From Marinobacter sp. DY40_1A1 (GTDB lineage Bacteria > Pseudomonadota > Gammaproteobacteria > Pseudomonadales > Oleiphilaceae): DNA of 64,000 nt. Each line of letters begins with the position of its first letter. The first letter of the stretch is position 1. The position numbers and the translations under genes were made by a program. Location: contig NZ_VCHA01000004.1 in assembly GCF_016597815.1 (NCBI RefSeq), positions 124,001-188,000 of the forward strand, written 5' to 3'. The notes beneath the pieces are model-generated. The model had not been told where the DNA came from and did not search any database. It worked only from the letters and a program-made list of their open reading frames with translations. Below, in pieces: positions 1-10,587 of this stretch.

Positions 1-3000
1 AGTTCAATCCCTTCTTCCAGGAGTTGCTGGATAAACACCACCAACAAAATGGAGTTACGCACGATAATGCCCGCCAGCGCAATCATCCCGATCATACTGG
101 TTGCCGTGAACTCCCTATCCAGCAGTGCATGCCCGGGCATGATGCCAATCAGGGTCAGCGGTATGGGCGCCATGATTACCAGCGGCAGAATATACGAACG
201 GAATTGCGCCACCAGCAACACAAAGATCATGAACACACCTACGCTGTAGGCTGCGCCCATATCCCGAAAGGTTTCATAGGTAATCTGCCACTCACCGTCC
301 CACTTGAGCGTGCCTTTTTCCGGCAGAGGTGGCTGATCAATAAAGAACTGCTCCGGCGCGCCTTCCTGCTGTTTCAGCAGCGACACCATGGCAAACATGC
401 CATACAGCGGGGAGTCTATATCCCCTGCCATATCGGCGGTTACATAGGTCACCGGCAACAGGTTTTTGTGGTAGATGGCACCCATCCAGTCGGCTTCGCG
501 CACCTGGGCAATACTGGCCAGAGGCACCAGATTGCCGGCCCGGCTGCGCACCTGCAGAGACATAAGCACCGATGGTTGAGCCTTATCGGCATCCTCAAGC
601 GTTACCCGGATAGGTACGGGGTATTTGGCATGATCGTCGTGCAAGAAGCTGACGTTCATGCCACCCAGGGCCATCTGTAACGCTTCAACCACTTGCGCCT
701 GAGATACGCCCAAACGGGCAGCGCGGGCACGATCCACTGCTATTTCCCACTGCCGTGTAGGGGCTTCAAGCGTGGTATCAATATCCACAAGGCCTTCCAC
801 CTCTGCCATGCCGGCGGCTACGGAGCGAGCCAGCTTGGCGCGCTGATGAGCGTCGGCACCGTAAATCTCTGCCACCACGGACGAAAGTACAGGCGGCCCC
901 GGCGGTACTTCAACAATCTTGACGCTGGCGTCGTAGCGCTCGCCAATGGCGGTCAAGGGCGCACGCAACGCCTGGGCAATGTCGTGAGACTGGCGGAGGC
1001 GCACGCTCTCATCGCTGAGATTCACCTGAATATCACCCTGGTAGGGGTCACTACGCAGGTAATACTGACGCACCAGACCATTGAAGTTGATCGGCGCGGC
1101 AGTGCCAGCGTAGCTCTGCCAGCTGGTCACTTCGTCAACAGTCTCCAGATAATGCCCCATTTCCAGAAGCGCCCGCTGGGTTTGCTCAACTGGCGTGTGT
1201 TCGGGCATATCAACCACAATCTGGAATTCGGATTTGTTGTCGAAAGGCAGCATCTTCATGATCACCGCCTGAAACGCCGGCAACGAAGCTGCAGCCAGAG
1301 TGAGCAGGATCACGCCGAGGGCCAGAAAGCGGCGACGCCAGTGGTGCTCGCCCAGGAAGGGCGTAAGAACACCGCCAAATATTTTCATGGCCATGGGGCT
1401 GACCCCGTCCGCGGAACTGCCGGATTCTTCCGTTCCCGTAACGGTTTCGCCTTCTTTGCGCTTCAACAGCCGGAACGCCAGCCAGGGCGCGACCACAAAG
1501 GCAACAATCTGGGACAGCACCATACCGGCGGATGCGTTGATGGGAATGGGGCTCATATAAGGCCCCATCAAACCACTCACAAAGGCCATAGGCAGCAGCG
1601 CCGCCATAATAGTGAGGCTGGCCATGATGGTGGGCGTACCCACTTCGTCCACCGCTACCGGAATAATGTCCTTCAAGGGGTGGTTGGAATTGCGAATGCG
1701 GCGGTTGATGTTTTCGGTTATCACAATGCCGTCATCCACCAGAATACCGATGGAGAAAATCAGGGCGAACAGCGACACCCGGTTCAGGGTAAAGCCCCAG
1801 GCCCAGCTGAATACCAGCGTCAGCAACAGGGTAATCAGCACGGCTATGCCGACGATCAATGCCTGACGCCAACCCATGGCGATCAGCACCAGCAGAACCA
1901 CGCCCAGGGTAGCGGAAATCAGGTCAGAAATGAGTTTTTGCGCCTTGGCAGAAGCCGTTTCGCCATAATCCCGGGTAACAATAACTTCCACACCCTCAGG
2001 CAAAGCCCGGTTGCGGATCTGCTCCAATCGCTGCTCAATGGCCCGTGTGATATCCACGGCGTTTTGCCCGGGCTTCTTGGCGATGGCCAGTGTCACTGCC
2101 GGGTACACATCACCAGGCTGGCCAACACTGCCCGTATCCACTGCCGGCCCGAAGCCGGTCATTACGCTCTGGTCCGGCGCAGTGCCACCGCGACTGACAC
2201 TGGCTACGTCGTCGAGATACACCGCTGCGCCAGCGTGCATACCCACCACGAGGCTGCGCACATCATCGACGCTCTCCAGCAAAGTGCCGGCCTGAACCGG
2301 TATGGACAGGTTATCGCGAGTAATGCGGGTTTCCTGAGCGCTGGCATTGGCGGCTTTCAGGGCATCGCGAATATCGCCGAGGGTAAGATTGAACCCGGCA
2401 AGCAGGGCCGGATCAAAATGGATATCCACCCGGTCGGGCACGCCGCCCACGGTGTAAACATCCCGGGTTCCAGGCACCCGTTTGAGCGCCACTTCCAACA
2501 TGTGGGCCAGGCGCGTCAGTTCTTCTCCGGTATGACCATTAACAGGGTCATAGAGAGTCAGCGTCATGACCGGCACATCATCAATGCCTTTGGGCTTGAT
2601 GACCGGCTGAGAGGCACCCAGTTCCGGCGGCAGCCAGTCCTGGTTGGAATACACCTGATTGTAAAGCCGAACCAGCGCTTCCTTCCGCGGAATACCGACT
2701 TCAAACTGCACCGTAATAACGGCCTGACCCTGACGGGACACGGAATACACGTGTTCAACGCCGGAAATTTCGCTCATTACCTGCTCGGCAGGCGTTGCGA
2801 TGGCGCTTTCCACTTCCTGGGTGCTGGCCCCCGGGAACGCGATCATGATATCCGCCATGGTGACGTCTATCTGCGGCTCTTCCTCTTTTGGCGTGACCAC
2901 AACTGCAAGCACGCCCAGAATGATAGAGAGTAGCGCTATCAAAGGCGTTAGATGGTTATCCTGAAAAACCCGGGCAATCGCCCCTGACGGGCCGACCGGA

Positions 3001-3017
3001 GGCAGTTTGCTGCTCAA
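1..3017 (-). CDS. RND-family efflux pump, inner-membrane subunit (C-terminus outside window)
   Basis: Proton-driven inner-membrane pump of the RND superfamily, expected to work with the adaptor encoded just upstream. About 1005 codons lie in the window, so only a short C-terminal part is missing compared with the usual 1030-1070 residues. The N-terminus has the first RND transmembrane helix (LIALLSIILGVLAVVV) followed by the porter-domain signature around GASTQEVE. TM4 carries the acidic pair in VDDGIVITEN (about residues 427-436), as in proton-coupled RND pumps. The start is a TTG at 3017-3015: it overlaps the adaptor's TGA stop (TTGA) and has a strong AAGGAGG seven bases upstream, while the first downstream ATG would delete the first membrane helix. 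Substrate is not readable from the sequence; the neighbouring copper-receptor-like gene is only suggestive. Confidence 0.9.
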   Translation of the reverse strand, partial: MSSKLPPVGPSGAIARVFQDNHLTPLIALLSIILGVLAVVVTPKEEEPQIDVTMADIMIAFPGASTQEVESAIATPAEQVMSEISGVEHVYSVSRQGQAVITVQFEVGIPRKEALVRLYNQVYSNQDWLPPELGASQPVIKPKGIDDVPVMTLTLYDPVNGHTGEELTRLAHMLEVALKRVPGTRDVYTVGGVPDRVDIHFDPALLAGFNLTLGDIRDALKAANASAQETRITRDNLSIPVQAGTLLESVDDVRSLVVGMHAGAAVYLDDVASVSRGGTAPDQSVMTGFGPAVDTGSVGQPGDVYPAVTLAIAKKPGQNAVDITRAIEQRLEQIRNRALPEGVEVIVTRDYGETASAKAQKLISDLISATLGVVLLVLIAMGWRQALIVGIAVLITLLLTLVFSWAWGFTLNRVSLFALIFSIGILVDDGIVITENINRRIRNSNHPLKDIIPVAVDEVGTPTIMASLTIMAALLPMAFVSGLMGPYMSPIPINASAGMVLSQIVAFVVAPWLAFRLLKRKEGETVTGTEESGSSADGVSPMAMKIFGGVLTPFLGEHHWRRRFLALGVILLTLAAASLPAFQAVIMKMLPFDNKSEFQIVVDMPEHTPVEQTQRALLEMGHYLETVDEVTSWQSYAGTAAPINFNGLVRQYYLRSDPYQGDIQVNLSDESVRLRQSHDIAQALRAPLTAIGERYDASVKIVEVPPGPPVLSSVVAEIYGADAHQRAKLARSVAAGMAEVEGLVDIDTTLEAPTRQWEIAVDRARAARLGVSQAQVVEALQMALGGMNVSFLHDDHAKYPVPIRVTLEDADKAQPSVLMSLQVRSRAGNLVPLASIAQVREADWMGAIYHKNLLPVTYVTADMAGDIDSPLYGMFAMVSLLKQQEGAPEQFFIDQPPLPEKGTLKWDGEWQITYETFRDMGAAYSVGVFMIFVLLVAQFRSYILPLVIMAPIPLTLIGIMPGHALLDREFTATSMIGMIALAGIIVRNSILLVVFIQQLLEEGIE

Positions 3018-4066
3018 TTCCCAGCCTCCTTGTTCAAGCGATCTGAACCCACCAGCTCACCGGGATACATAACAACCTGCTCGCCTTCACTCAGCCCTGC
3101 CAGAACTTCCAGGCGGCCGTCCTGCTGCGCACCGGTACGAACCTGCCGTAACCGTGGGTGCCCCTGATCATCCAGCACAAACACTGCCCTCAGCTCACTG
3201 CGGCGAACTAGACTGCTGGCGGGTATCCACAACACTTCACGCGCTGCGACCGGAACACCCACCTTCACCAGCATGCCCGGAAACAACGAGCCGTTAGGCT
3301 CGCTCAGGCGCATCCGCAAACGGAAGGTGTGAGTCGCCGGATTGGCGTAGGGATAGAACGTCATATCGCCGGTTTCCAGCACCCGGCCATCGCCCAGGGT
3401 CACCTTCGCCTGGCGGTCGCGCCGGGCCAGATCGGCATATTGCTGGGGCAGATCTACAACAACCCGCAACTGCTCCAGGGATAGCCCGCTGAGCAGGGGC
3501 TGGCCCGGGCTGACAGACTCACCGAGTTCCACATGGCGTTCAGTCAGTATGCCGCCGTAAGGCGCAATAATACGGGTATAACTCAACTGTTCCCGGGCTT
3601 CCGCCAATGAAGCCTCGGCCCGCTCCAACCGTGCCTTCGCACCCGCCAGATTGTTCCTGGCACTATCAAACTCCTGCCGGGACACAAGCCCGCGCTCGTG
3701 GATGCTCTCAATCCGGTCAAATTGCTGCTGGGCATCATCCAGGGTAGCCCTGGCTTCGTCCCGGCCAGCTTGCGCCTGATTGAGCCGGGCGCGCTGCTCA
3801 CTGCTATCCAGCTGCACAATCAGATCGCCGGCAGCCACCGAATCGTCTACATCAAAAGGTAACTGCTGAACGGTGCCGCTGGTTTGTGCAGATACGGTAC
3901 TCTGCTGAACCGCCTCAATCACACCATCCAGAACCAGGGTTTCCTGCAGCTCACTGCGCTCAACTGGCGCAGTCTGCAACTGGCCAGACGTATCCGCACC
4001 CAGAGCGGGTGCCGCGCAAACCAACCCAAGCACAATCGCGCCCAGTACAGAAATGTGTCTCACCAC
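3014..4066 (-). CDS. RND efflux periplasmic adaptor (HlyD/MFP family)
   Basis: Membrane-fusion protein that links the RND pump to an outer-membrane channel. The 350 residues start with a signal peptide (cleavage likely after ALGA, about residue 24). A lipoyl-type half-motif (SGTVQQLPFDVDDSV) lies near residues 60-75, then a Glu/Arg/Ala-rich coiled-coil hairpin at about 85-165, the second lipoyl half (APYGGILTERHVELGESV), and beta-barrel and membrane-proximal domains ending in GLSEGEQVV. It overlaps the pump gene by four bases, so the two are translationally coupled. No outer-membrane channel gene is seen next to it, so the pair probably shares a TolC-type protein encoded elsewhere. Confidence 0.92.
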   Translation of the reverse strand: MVRHISVLGAIVLGLVCAAPALGADTSGQLQTAPVERSELQETLVLDGVIEAVQQSTVSAQTSGTVQQLPFDVDDSVAAGDLIVQLDSSEQRARLNQAQAGRDEARATLDDAQQQFDRIESIHERGLVSRQEFDSARNNLAGAKARLERAEASLAEAREQLSYTRIIAPYGGILTERHVELGESVSPGQPLLSGLSLEQLRVVVDLPQQYADLARRDRQAKVTLGDGRVLETGDMTFYPYANPATHTFRLRMRLSEPNGSLFPGMLVKVGVPVAAREVLWIPASSLVRRSELRAVFVLDDQGHPRLRQVRTGAQQDGRLEVLAGLSEGEQVVMYPGELVGSDRLNKEAGN

Positions 4067-4084
4067 CAGCCACCTCGGAAACAG

Positions 4085-4112
4085 TTATTAGGTAATAACC
4101 ATAGGTTATCAA
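4085..4112 (-). promoter_or_regulatory. Candidate promoter with palindromic operator ahead of the RND operon
   Basis: On the minus strand a -35-like TTGATA (4112-4107) is followed after 16 bases by a -10-like TAATAA (4090-4085). The spacer holds a perfect inverted repeat ATAACC-TAT-GGTTAT (4095-4109). A palindrome between the -35 and -10 boxes is the usual place for MerR-family control, but no regulator gene is adjacent, so the identity of the regulator is unknown. Confidence 0.45.
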
Positions 4113-4229
4113 TATATTCAAGAGTAGGACACACCCATCTCCCCCTCAGCTACCTACGATTACTCTCCTGCAATTTAGTCAGTTAGAGCATAGTCCATAG
4201 CAACAGGGCCAACTCATAAAGACTCCTAC

Positions 4230-4268
4230 AAAAAAGCCCCGTGCAGGGGGAGTAATCCTGCACGGGGC
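4230..4268 (-). terminator. Rho-independent terminator of the TonB-dependent receptor gene
   Basis: A perfect 12-bp stem (4236-4247 with 4257-4268) encloses a 9-base loop. Read on the minus strand it is followed by a run of T (complement of 4230-4235). It lies 50 bases beyond the stop codon of the receptor gene. Confidence 0.85.
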
Positions 4269-4317
4269 GAAGAGTTACCCGCTGGCTATGAGTAGCGGGC
4301 AACCGCCATTGCAAGGT

Positions 4318-6333
4318 TTACCACCTGGCCGTCAGTGCCGCGCGTAACGTGCGCCCCGGCTCGTTTACACGGATCGCGTCAGGATTGAACGGATCGGTGT
4401 TTGCGCGGCTCACGTGCGGCGCCCAGGTGTTATCAAACAGGTTATTCAGAGCCCAATTAAAAGTGAGGAACTCCATTAGCGGATGGCTACCAGAAAGGTT
4501 GAACACGCCATACCCGGGTGAAACCCCCGCATCCAGCCCCGATTGCGGATCGATGCGATCCTGACGGCGGGCAAGCTGCCATTCGGCCTCAATGCTATGG
4601 CCCATCGCCTGCCAGCCCAAAGTTTGAACAAATTGAACCGGGGGAATCTGCGGCAGGGCTTTATCATCATCACGGTTTTCGCCGCGAACCGACGCCAAGG
4701 CACTGCTGCTACTCCAGGTGCCATCGGTCCACCCAATCATTGCCTCAACACCCAACAAGCGGGCATCTATGTTCTTGTAACGAGTACAACCGTTGGCCTT
4801 GCCGCACTGAGCCTGCGTTTCTTTGTAACGCAGCACAAAATCATCCACCTGATCGACCCAGACAACAGGCTTCCAGCTCCACTGATTCTTGCTGCCACTC
4901 AGAGCCAGCTCCAGTTTGTAATGCTTTTCGGTATCCAGATCCGGGTTGCCAATCCAGCTATCGCCCATGGTATTGCGCGCCAGGTAGCGTTCCGTAACAC
5001 TGGGGCTGCGCACACTGCGGCTGCCGATCAAGGTTAGCGCCTGGTTCTGTGGCAGGCGCCATTCGCCCGATACGAACCCACTTACGTTGTTATCTTCAAC
5101 GTCTACATCCGCCGTACCGTAAGCACTCTGGTAAAGCATGGCCGGAGTCATTCCCATACTTGCCACGTCGTCCGCTTTGGTCGCATTCATTTCCACACGG
5201 TCGTAACGCAGGCCCGCTCCCACTTTTATGTCACGGGCAACGCGTCGAAAACCTTCTGCAAAAAGCCCCGCTCGCTCACGCTCCACTCCCGGCCACATGA
5301 GCGACACCGTCATTGGCATAGGGTTACTGACGTTGAACAGGGTGGCATCCCAGTCGTTTGCCTCCAAGTCTGCGCCCATGGCCCAATCAGTTACGCTATT
5401 CGGGCTTTGATCCAGCGTGAAACGCAGGCCTCGGGTTTCGGTGATGGAGTTCGTCTGCATCTTCATCATGCCGGCCGGGCGCAGGCTGAAGTTGTCCATG
5501 ATGTGATCCACATCTGCCTGCCAGGCCAGCAGGCTCCACTCACCTTTTGCTACCGGAGAACCAATCTTCATGCGGTAAATATCTGTGTCGGTTTGCGGTG
5601 CATCCATACCGGAACCGGCGTATTTCACATCGCTTTCTTCCTGCCGGCTCACCATGGCCTTGATGAAGAAACCAGTCTCCGTTGTCCAGGCAGCGTCGGC
5701 GCGACCTTCGGCATTTTCGTAGGCGCTGCGTACTTTGTTGCCATCACCGTCTTCGTAATCATTCGCTTCGTCATAGCCACCAGACAACCTTAACCAGGCC
5801 GCCTCACTGCCCACGGCCGCTGCGGCGTTCACCAGCTTGCCGCTTCCATTATCTGAACCACCAAGCGTTACCTGGCCGGTGGTCACACCGTCGTTGAACC
5901 GAGGCTCGGCGGTTGTGGCAATCACCTGCCCGCCGGCAATAGGGCCCCAACGCAGGGTGCGGTTATTGGTTCGGACTTCCAGAGCCGGCGCCAGTGCGCT
6001 GCTCAGGCGACTCGTTGGTGGATCCATGCGGTTGGGACAAGCGCCTTCCACCCGAATGCCGTCCAGCAACACATCCACTCTTTCCTGACTTTGCCCCCGC
6101 ACCACAGGCTCCAAGCCGCGACCGCCCATCCGGGAGAGCGAGACTGCAGGATCCGAGGCCAGCCGGCTTACAGGCTCGCTGGCCAACACAGCAGCGGAAT
6201 TGTCACTGGCCTGCCCTTCGGTAACCCGAATAACAAGGCTATCCCCGGAGGCTTGCGCCAGTGCAAGAGCAGGCATTCCTGCGAATCCTAAAGCCGCGAT
6301 CCATGCGCATTTCGCAAATACTGGTTCTTTCAT
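4318..6333 (-). CDS. TonB-dependent copper receptor, OprC/NosA-like
   Basis: Outer-membrane TonB-dependent receptor of 671 residues with a signal peptide (ALALAQA, cleavage near residue 27), a plug domain and a beta-barrel ending in an aromatic residue (ALTARW). The plug segment DVLLDGIRVEGACPNRMDPP is close to the OprC/NosA copper-receptor signature. It keeps the CxxxM pair (Cys99, Met103) that in Pseudomonas OprC forms part of the copper site. Several Met-rich stretches (PAGMMKMQ, NPMPMTVSLM, SMGMTPAM) could supply further sulfur ligands. It faces the same way as the RND operon, with its own terminator between them. Copper specificity is inferred from the motif; another metal or metallophore is possible. 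Confidence 0.82.
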   Translation of the reverse strand: MKEPVFAKCAWIAALGFAGMPALALAQASGDSLVIRVTEGQASDNSAAVLASEPVSRLASDPAVSLSRMGGRGLEPVVRGQSQERVDVLLDGIRVEGACPNRMDPPTSRLSSALAPALEVRTNNRTLRWGPIAGGQVIATTAEPRFNDGVTTGQVTLGGSDNGSGKLVNAAAAVGSEAAWLRLSGGYDEANDYEDGDGNKVRSAYENAEGRADAAWTTETGFFIKAMVSRQEESDVKYAGSGMDAPQTDTDIYRMKIGSPVAKGEWSLLAWQADVDHIMDNFSLRPAGMMKMQTNSITETRGLRFTLDQSPNSVTDWAMGADLEANDWDATLFNVSNPMPMTVSLMWPGVERERAGLFAEGFRRVARDIKVGAGLRYDRVEMNATKADDVASMGMTPAMLYQSAYGTADVDVEDNNVSGFVSGEWRLPQNQALTLIGSRSVRSPSVTERYLARNTMGDSWIGNPDLDTEKHYKLELALSGSKNQWSWKPVVWVDQVDDFVLRYKETQAQCGKANGCTRYKNIDARLLGVEAMIGWTDGTWSSSSALASVRGENRDDDKALPQIPPVQFVQTLGWQAMGHSIEAEWQLARRQDRIDPQSGLDAGVSPGYGVFNLSGSHPLMEFLTFNWALNNLFDNTWAPHVSRANTDPFNPDAIRVNEPGRTLRAALTARW

Positions 6334-6451
6334 GCAACTGCTTCCCCGGGGCGTTTCCGCCTATTAATCTCTGGAACAAAAGTGTCCGGGTATGATAAAC
6401 AGGCAGCCGCCGCAGCGCGTGAGACACAATGCCGCATCTCTATGGGGGTAG

Positions 6452-7930
<1,479 letters not shown>

Positions 7931-7946
7931 TTATGGAGTAGGGCTC

Positions 7947-10523
7947 ATGAGCAGGAACGGCGGAAACTCACAGGATAGCAACCGGGTTTCCACCGGCCTC
8001 CCGGGGCTGGATGACGTTCTTGACGGCCTGAGAATTGGCGATAATGTGGTCTGGAGAGTCAACGATCTGGACGACTATCGGCGATTCGTTACTCCATTTA
8101 TTGAGTCTGCGGCGTCCGCCGGGCGCCGTATCATTTATCTGCGTTTTGGCCAGCATCCTCCGCTGGTGCCCGCAAACACCAACATCCACACCGAAAACGT
8201 CGATGCTCTGGATGGCTTTGAAGCTTTCACCGGTAGAGTATGGCGCCTGATAGAAGAACATGGGCGCGGCGCATTCTATGTGTGCGACTGCCTGAGTGAT
8301 CTGCTCAACGCCTGGGCCACCGACGCCATGGTAGGCAATTTTTTCCGGGTGGTTTGCCCCTTCCTCTTTGAACTGGATACGGTCGCCTGGTTTGCTCTTT
8401 ACCCGGACCGGCACTCCCGCACAACGCTGGATCGCATCCGGCAGACAACCCAGGTAATGGTGGATGTGCACCGCCTGGAGGACGATGTACAGGTTCAGCC
8501 GATCAAAGCCTGGTGTCGCCAATCCCCCACCATGTTTCTGCCACATCGAGAGCGCGATGGTCGTTTTCTGCCGGTCTCCGACAGCAGCGATGCCACCCGA
8601 CTACAAGCCGGTCTGGAGGTGGCGCAACTACATCGACAACCGCTTCTGGATTACTGGGACCGTCTGTTCATGCAGGTTACCAGTGCCATGCAAGATGATG
8701 ATCAAGAACAGGCTGCAGCTATTCATGAGCGGGTGCTGAACGTACTGATCAGCCGGGATTCGCGCATATTGGACTTGGCCAGAAACTATCTGAATCTTGA
8801 GGACCTGCTCGCGATACGCGCGCGAATGATCGGCAGCGGGTACATTGGTGGAAAGGCCGCTGGCATGTTGATCGCCCGCAGCATCCTGCTTACCAATCAG
8901 CCAGCTATCTGGCAGGAAAGCCTGGAGCCTCATGATTCCCGCTATCTTGGCTCAGACGCCTATTACGCATTTCTCGTACACAATGGGTTGTGGCCAGCGA
9001 TCATGCGTCAGCGTGCACCCGAGGGGTATTTCAGTGAAGCGGCAACCTTGCGCCAAGGCTTACTGGAAGGTGAGTTCCCACCGGAAATCCGGAGTGAACT
9101 GGAGCGGCTGCTGGATCACTACGGGCAATATCCGATTCTGGTGCGCTCAAGCAGCCTGCAGGAAGATGGTTTTGGCAACGCCTTTGCCGGCAAGTACGAC
9201 AGCGTTTTCGTGATCAACCAGGGCGCTCCAGAACACCGGCTTGACGCTCTGGAGTACGCCATCCGCCAGGTTTATGCCTCTACCATGAGCGACGACGCCT
9301 TGGTATACCGTAAACAACGCGGCCTCGACCAGCGGGAAGAACCCATGGCGCTGCTGATTCAGCGAGTCAATGGTCGCTTCCATGGCCGCTACTACCTGCC
9401 AGATGCTGCGGGTGTTGGTGTTTCTCGTAATACCTTTGCCTGGGATACCGATATGGACCCGGCCGCTGGCATGGTTCGCCTGGTCATGGGGCTGGGCACC
9501 CGGGCCGTTGATCGGATTGAAGGCGACCACGCCTGTGTGATAGCACTGGATTACCCCCACCGCCAGCCCTTTCGCAATCAGGATGAAAGCTACAAGTTCT
9601 CCCAGCACCTACTGGATGTACTGGATCTGCGAGAAGGAGATTTAACCACCCTCCCGTTGAGCCAGCTCACAAAGGAGGTTTCCGATCTGCCGCTGGGCCA
9701 CTTGGGCGAAATAGACCAGCCCGCCAGCAGACGAGCCCGGGAGCTGAATTTGCCAACACCGGTGTGGCGCCTGACCTTTCAACCCCTGGTACGCAACGGT
9801 CTTTTTGTGGACCGCCTCTCCTGCTTGTTGAAAACCCTCGAAGCAGGCTATAACCACCCGGTGGACGTGGAGTTTACCCTGCACCTGAACAGCGCCGGAG
9901 AACCGGCCTTTAACCTGGTGCAATGCAGGCCGCTGGCAACCATCGGCGAAACCACCGCCGTTGCAAAACCCGAGGAAATACCGGCACAGAACCTTCTGTT
10001 CCGCACCCAGGGACACTTTATGGGGGGCAATATCAACCTGGGAATCCAGCGCGTTATCCGGGTGGATGCTGCCGTTTATAGGCAGCTTAGCGTGAGCCAA
10101 CGTTACGACGTTGCCAACCTCGTAGGCGAGCAGGTGCGTATGGACAAGGGTAAAACCATGCTTATTGGCCCCGGCCGCTGGGGCACCAGTAGCCCCGAGC
10201 TGGGCGTGCCAGTTCGTTTTGCGGACATCGCGGGCGTGGCCGTGCTGGTTGAAGTGGCAGAAATGGACGGTGATATGGTGCCGGATCTTTCTTATGGCTC
10301 ACATTTTTTCCAGGATCTGGTAGAAGCCGGTATCGCCTACGCGGCTCTTTTCCCCAATGGCCGGAACAGCGTTTACCAACCAGATCGACTCCGCGGCACA
10401 AGCACACACAGGCAAGGTGTTTCTCCTGAGGGCGCAATCCAGAGTTTTGACCTGCGTGCGAACCCACTGCAGCTGACCGGCGATGTGATCAGCCAGGACC
10501 TGGCCTGTTACTACCCTGTTTGA
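7947..10523 (+). CDS. Degenerate KaiC/RecA-like domain fused to PEP-synthase-type ATP-grasp domain
   Basis: A protein of 858 residues. The N-terminus (about 14-220) resembles KaiC/RecA-like proteins (STGLPGLDDVLDGL), but where the Walker A loop should be there is RIGDNVVWRVNDLDDYRRF, with no GxxGxGK[ST], so ATP binding there is probably lost. From about residue 295 it has the N-terminal nucleotide-binding domain of PEP synthase/pyruvate phosphate dikinase: IGGKAAGML (Lys303) and VRSSSLQEDGFGNAFAGKY (399 onward). There is no phospho-histidine swivelling domain or PEP-binding barrel. Instead a C-terminal segment contains IGPGRWGTSSPELG (740-753). GGAG-type ribosome site eight bases before the ATG. 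The 16-base gap to gdhA suggests co-transcription. The reaction is unknown: a phosphotransferase or an ATP-dependent regulator are both possible. Confidence 0.75.
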   Translation: MSRNGGNSQDSNRVSTGLPGLDDVLDGLRIGDNVVWRVNDLDDYRRFVTPFIESAASAGRRIIYLRFGQHPPLVPANTNIHTENVDALDGFEAFTGRVWRLIEEHGRGAFYVCDCLSDLLNAWATDAMVGNFFRVVCPFLFELDTVAWFALYPDRHSRTTLDRIRQTTQVMVDVHRLEDDVQVQPIKAWCRQSPTMFLPHRERDGRFLPVSDSSDATRLQAGLEVAQLHRQPLLDYWDRLFMQVTSAMQDDDQEQAAAIHERVLNVLISRDSRILDLARNYLNLEDLLAIRARMIGSGYIGGKAAGMLIARSILLTNQPAIWQESLEPHDSRYLGSDAYYAFLVHNGLWPAIMRQRAPEGYFSEAATLRQGLLEGEFPPEIRSELERLLDHYGQYPILVRSSSLQEDGFGNAFAGKYDSVFVINQGAPEHRLDALEYAIRQVYASTMSDDALVYRKQRGLDQREEPMALLIQRVNGRFHGRYYLPDAAGVGVSRNTFAWDTDMDPAAGMVRLVMGLGTRAVDRIEGDHACVIALDYPHRQPFRNQDESYKFSQHLLDVLDLREGDLTTLPLSQLTKEVSDLPLGHLGEIDQPASRRARELNLPTPVWRLTFQPLVRNGLFVDRLSCLLKTLEAGYNHPVDVEFTLHLNSAGEPAFNLVQCRPLATIGETTAVAKPEEIPAQNLLFRTQGHFMGGNINLGIQRVIRVDAAVYRQLSVSQRYDVANLVGEQVRMDKGKTMLIGPGRWGTSSPELGVPVRFADIAGVAVLVEVAEMDGDMVPDLSYGSHFFQDLVEAGIAYAALFPNGRNSVYQPDRLRGTSTHRQGVSPEGAIQSFDLRANPLQLTGDVISQDLACYYPV

Positions 10524-10587
10524 TACCTATCAACTATTTCACTGCCTCTAGCACCAATAAACACCCTGCCCTGCTAGAATCCAGTCC

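Noticed and set aside
24..2933. Long open frames on the plus strand (24-680 and 693-2933)
   Set aside because: They lie antisense to the RND pump, which has clear family motifs. The plus-strand translations are low-complexity, rich in His, Gln and Arg, with no recognisable domain.
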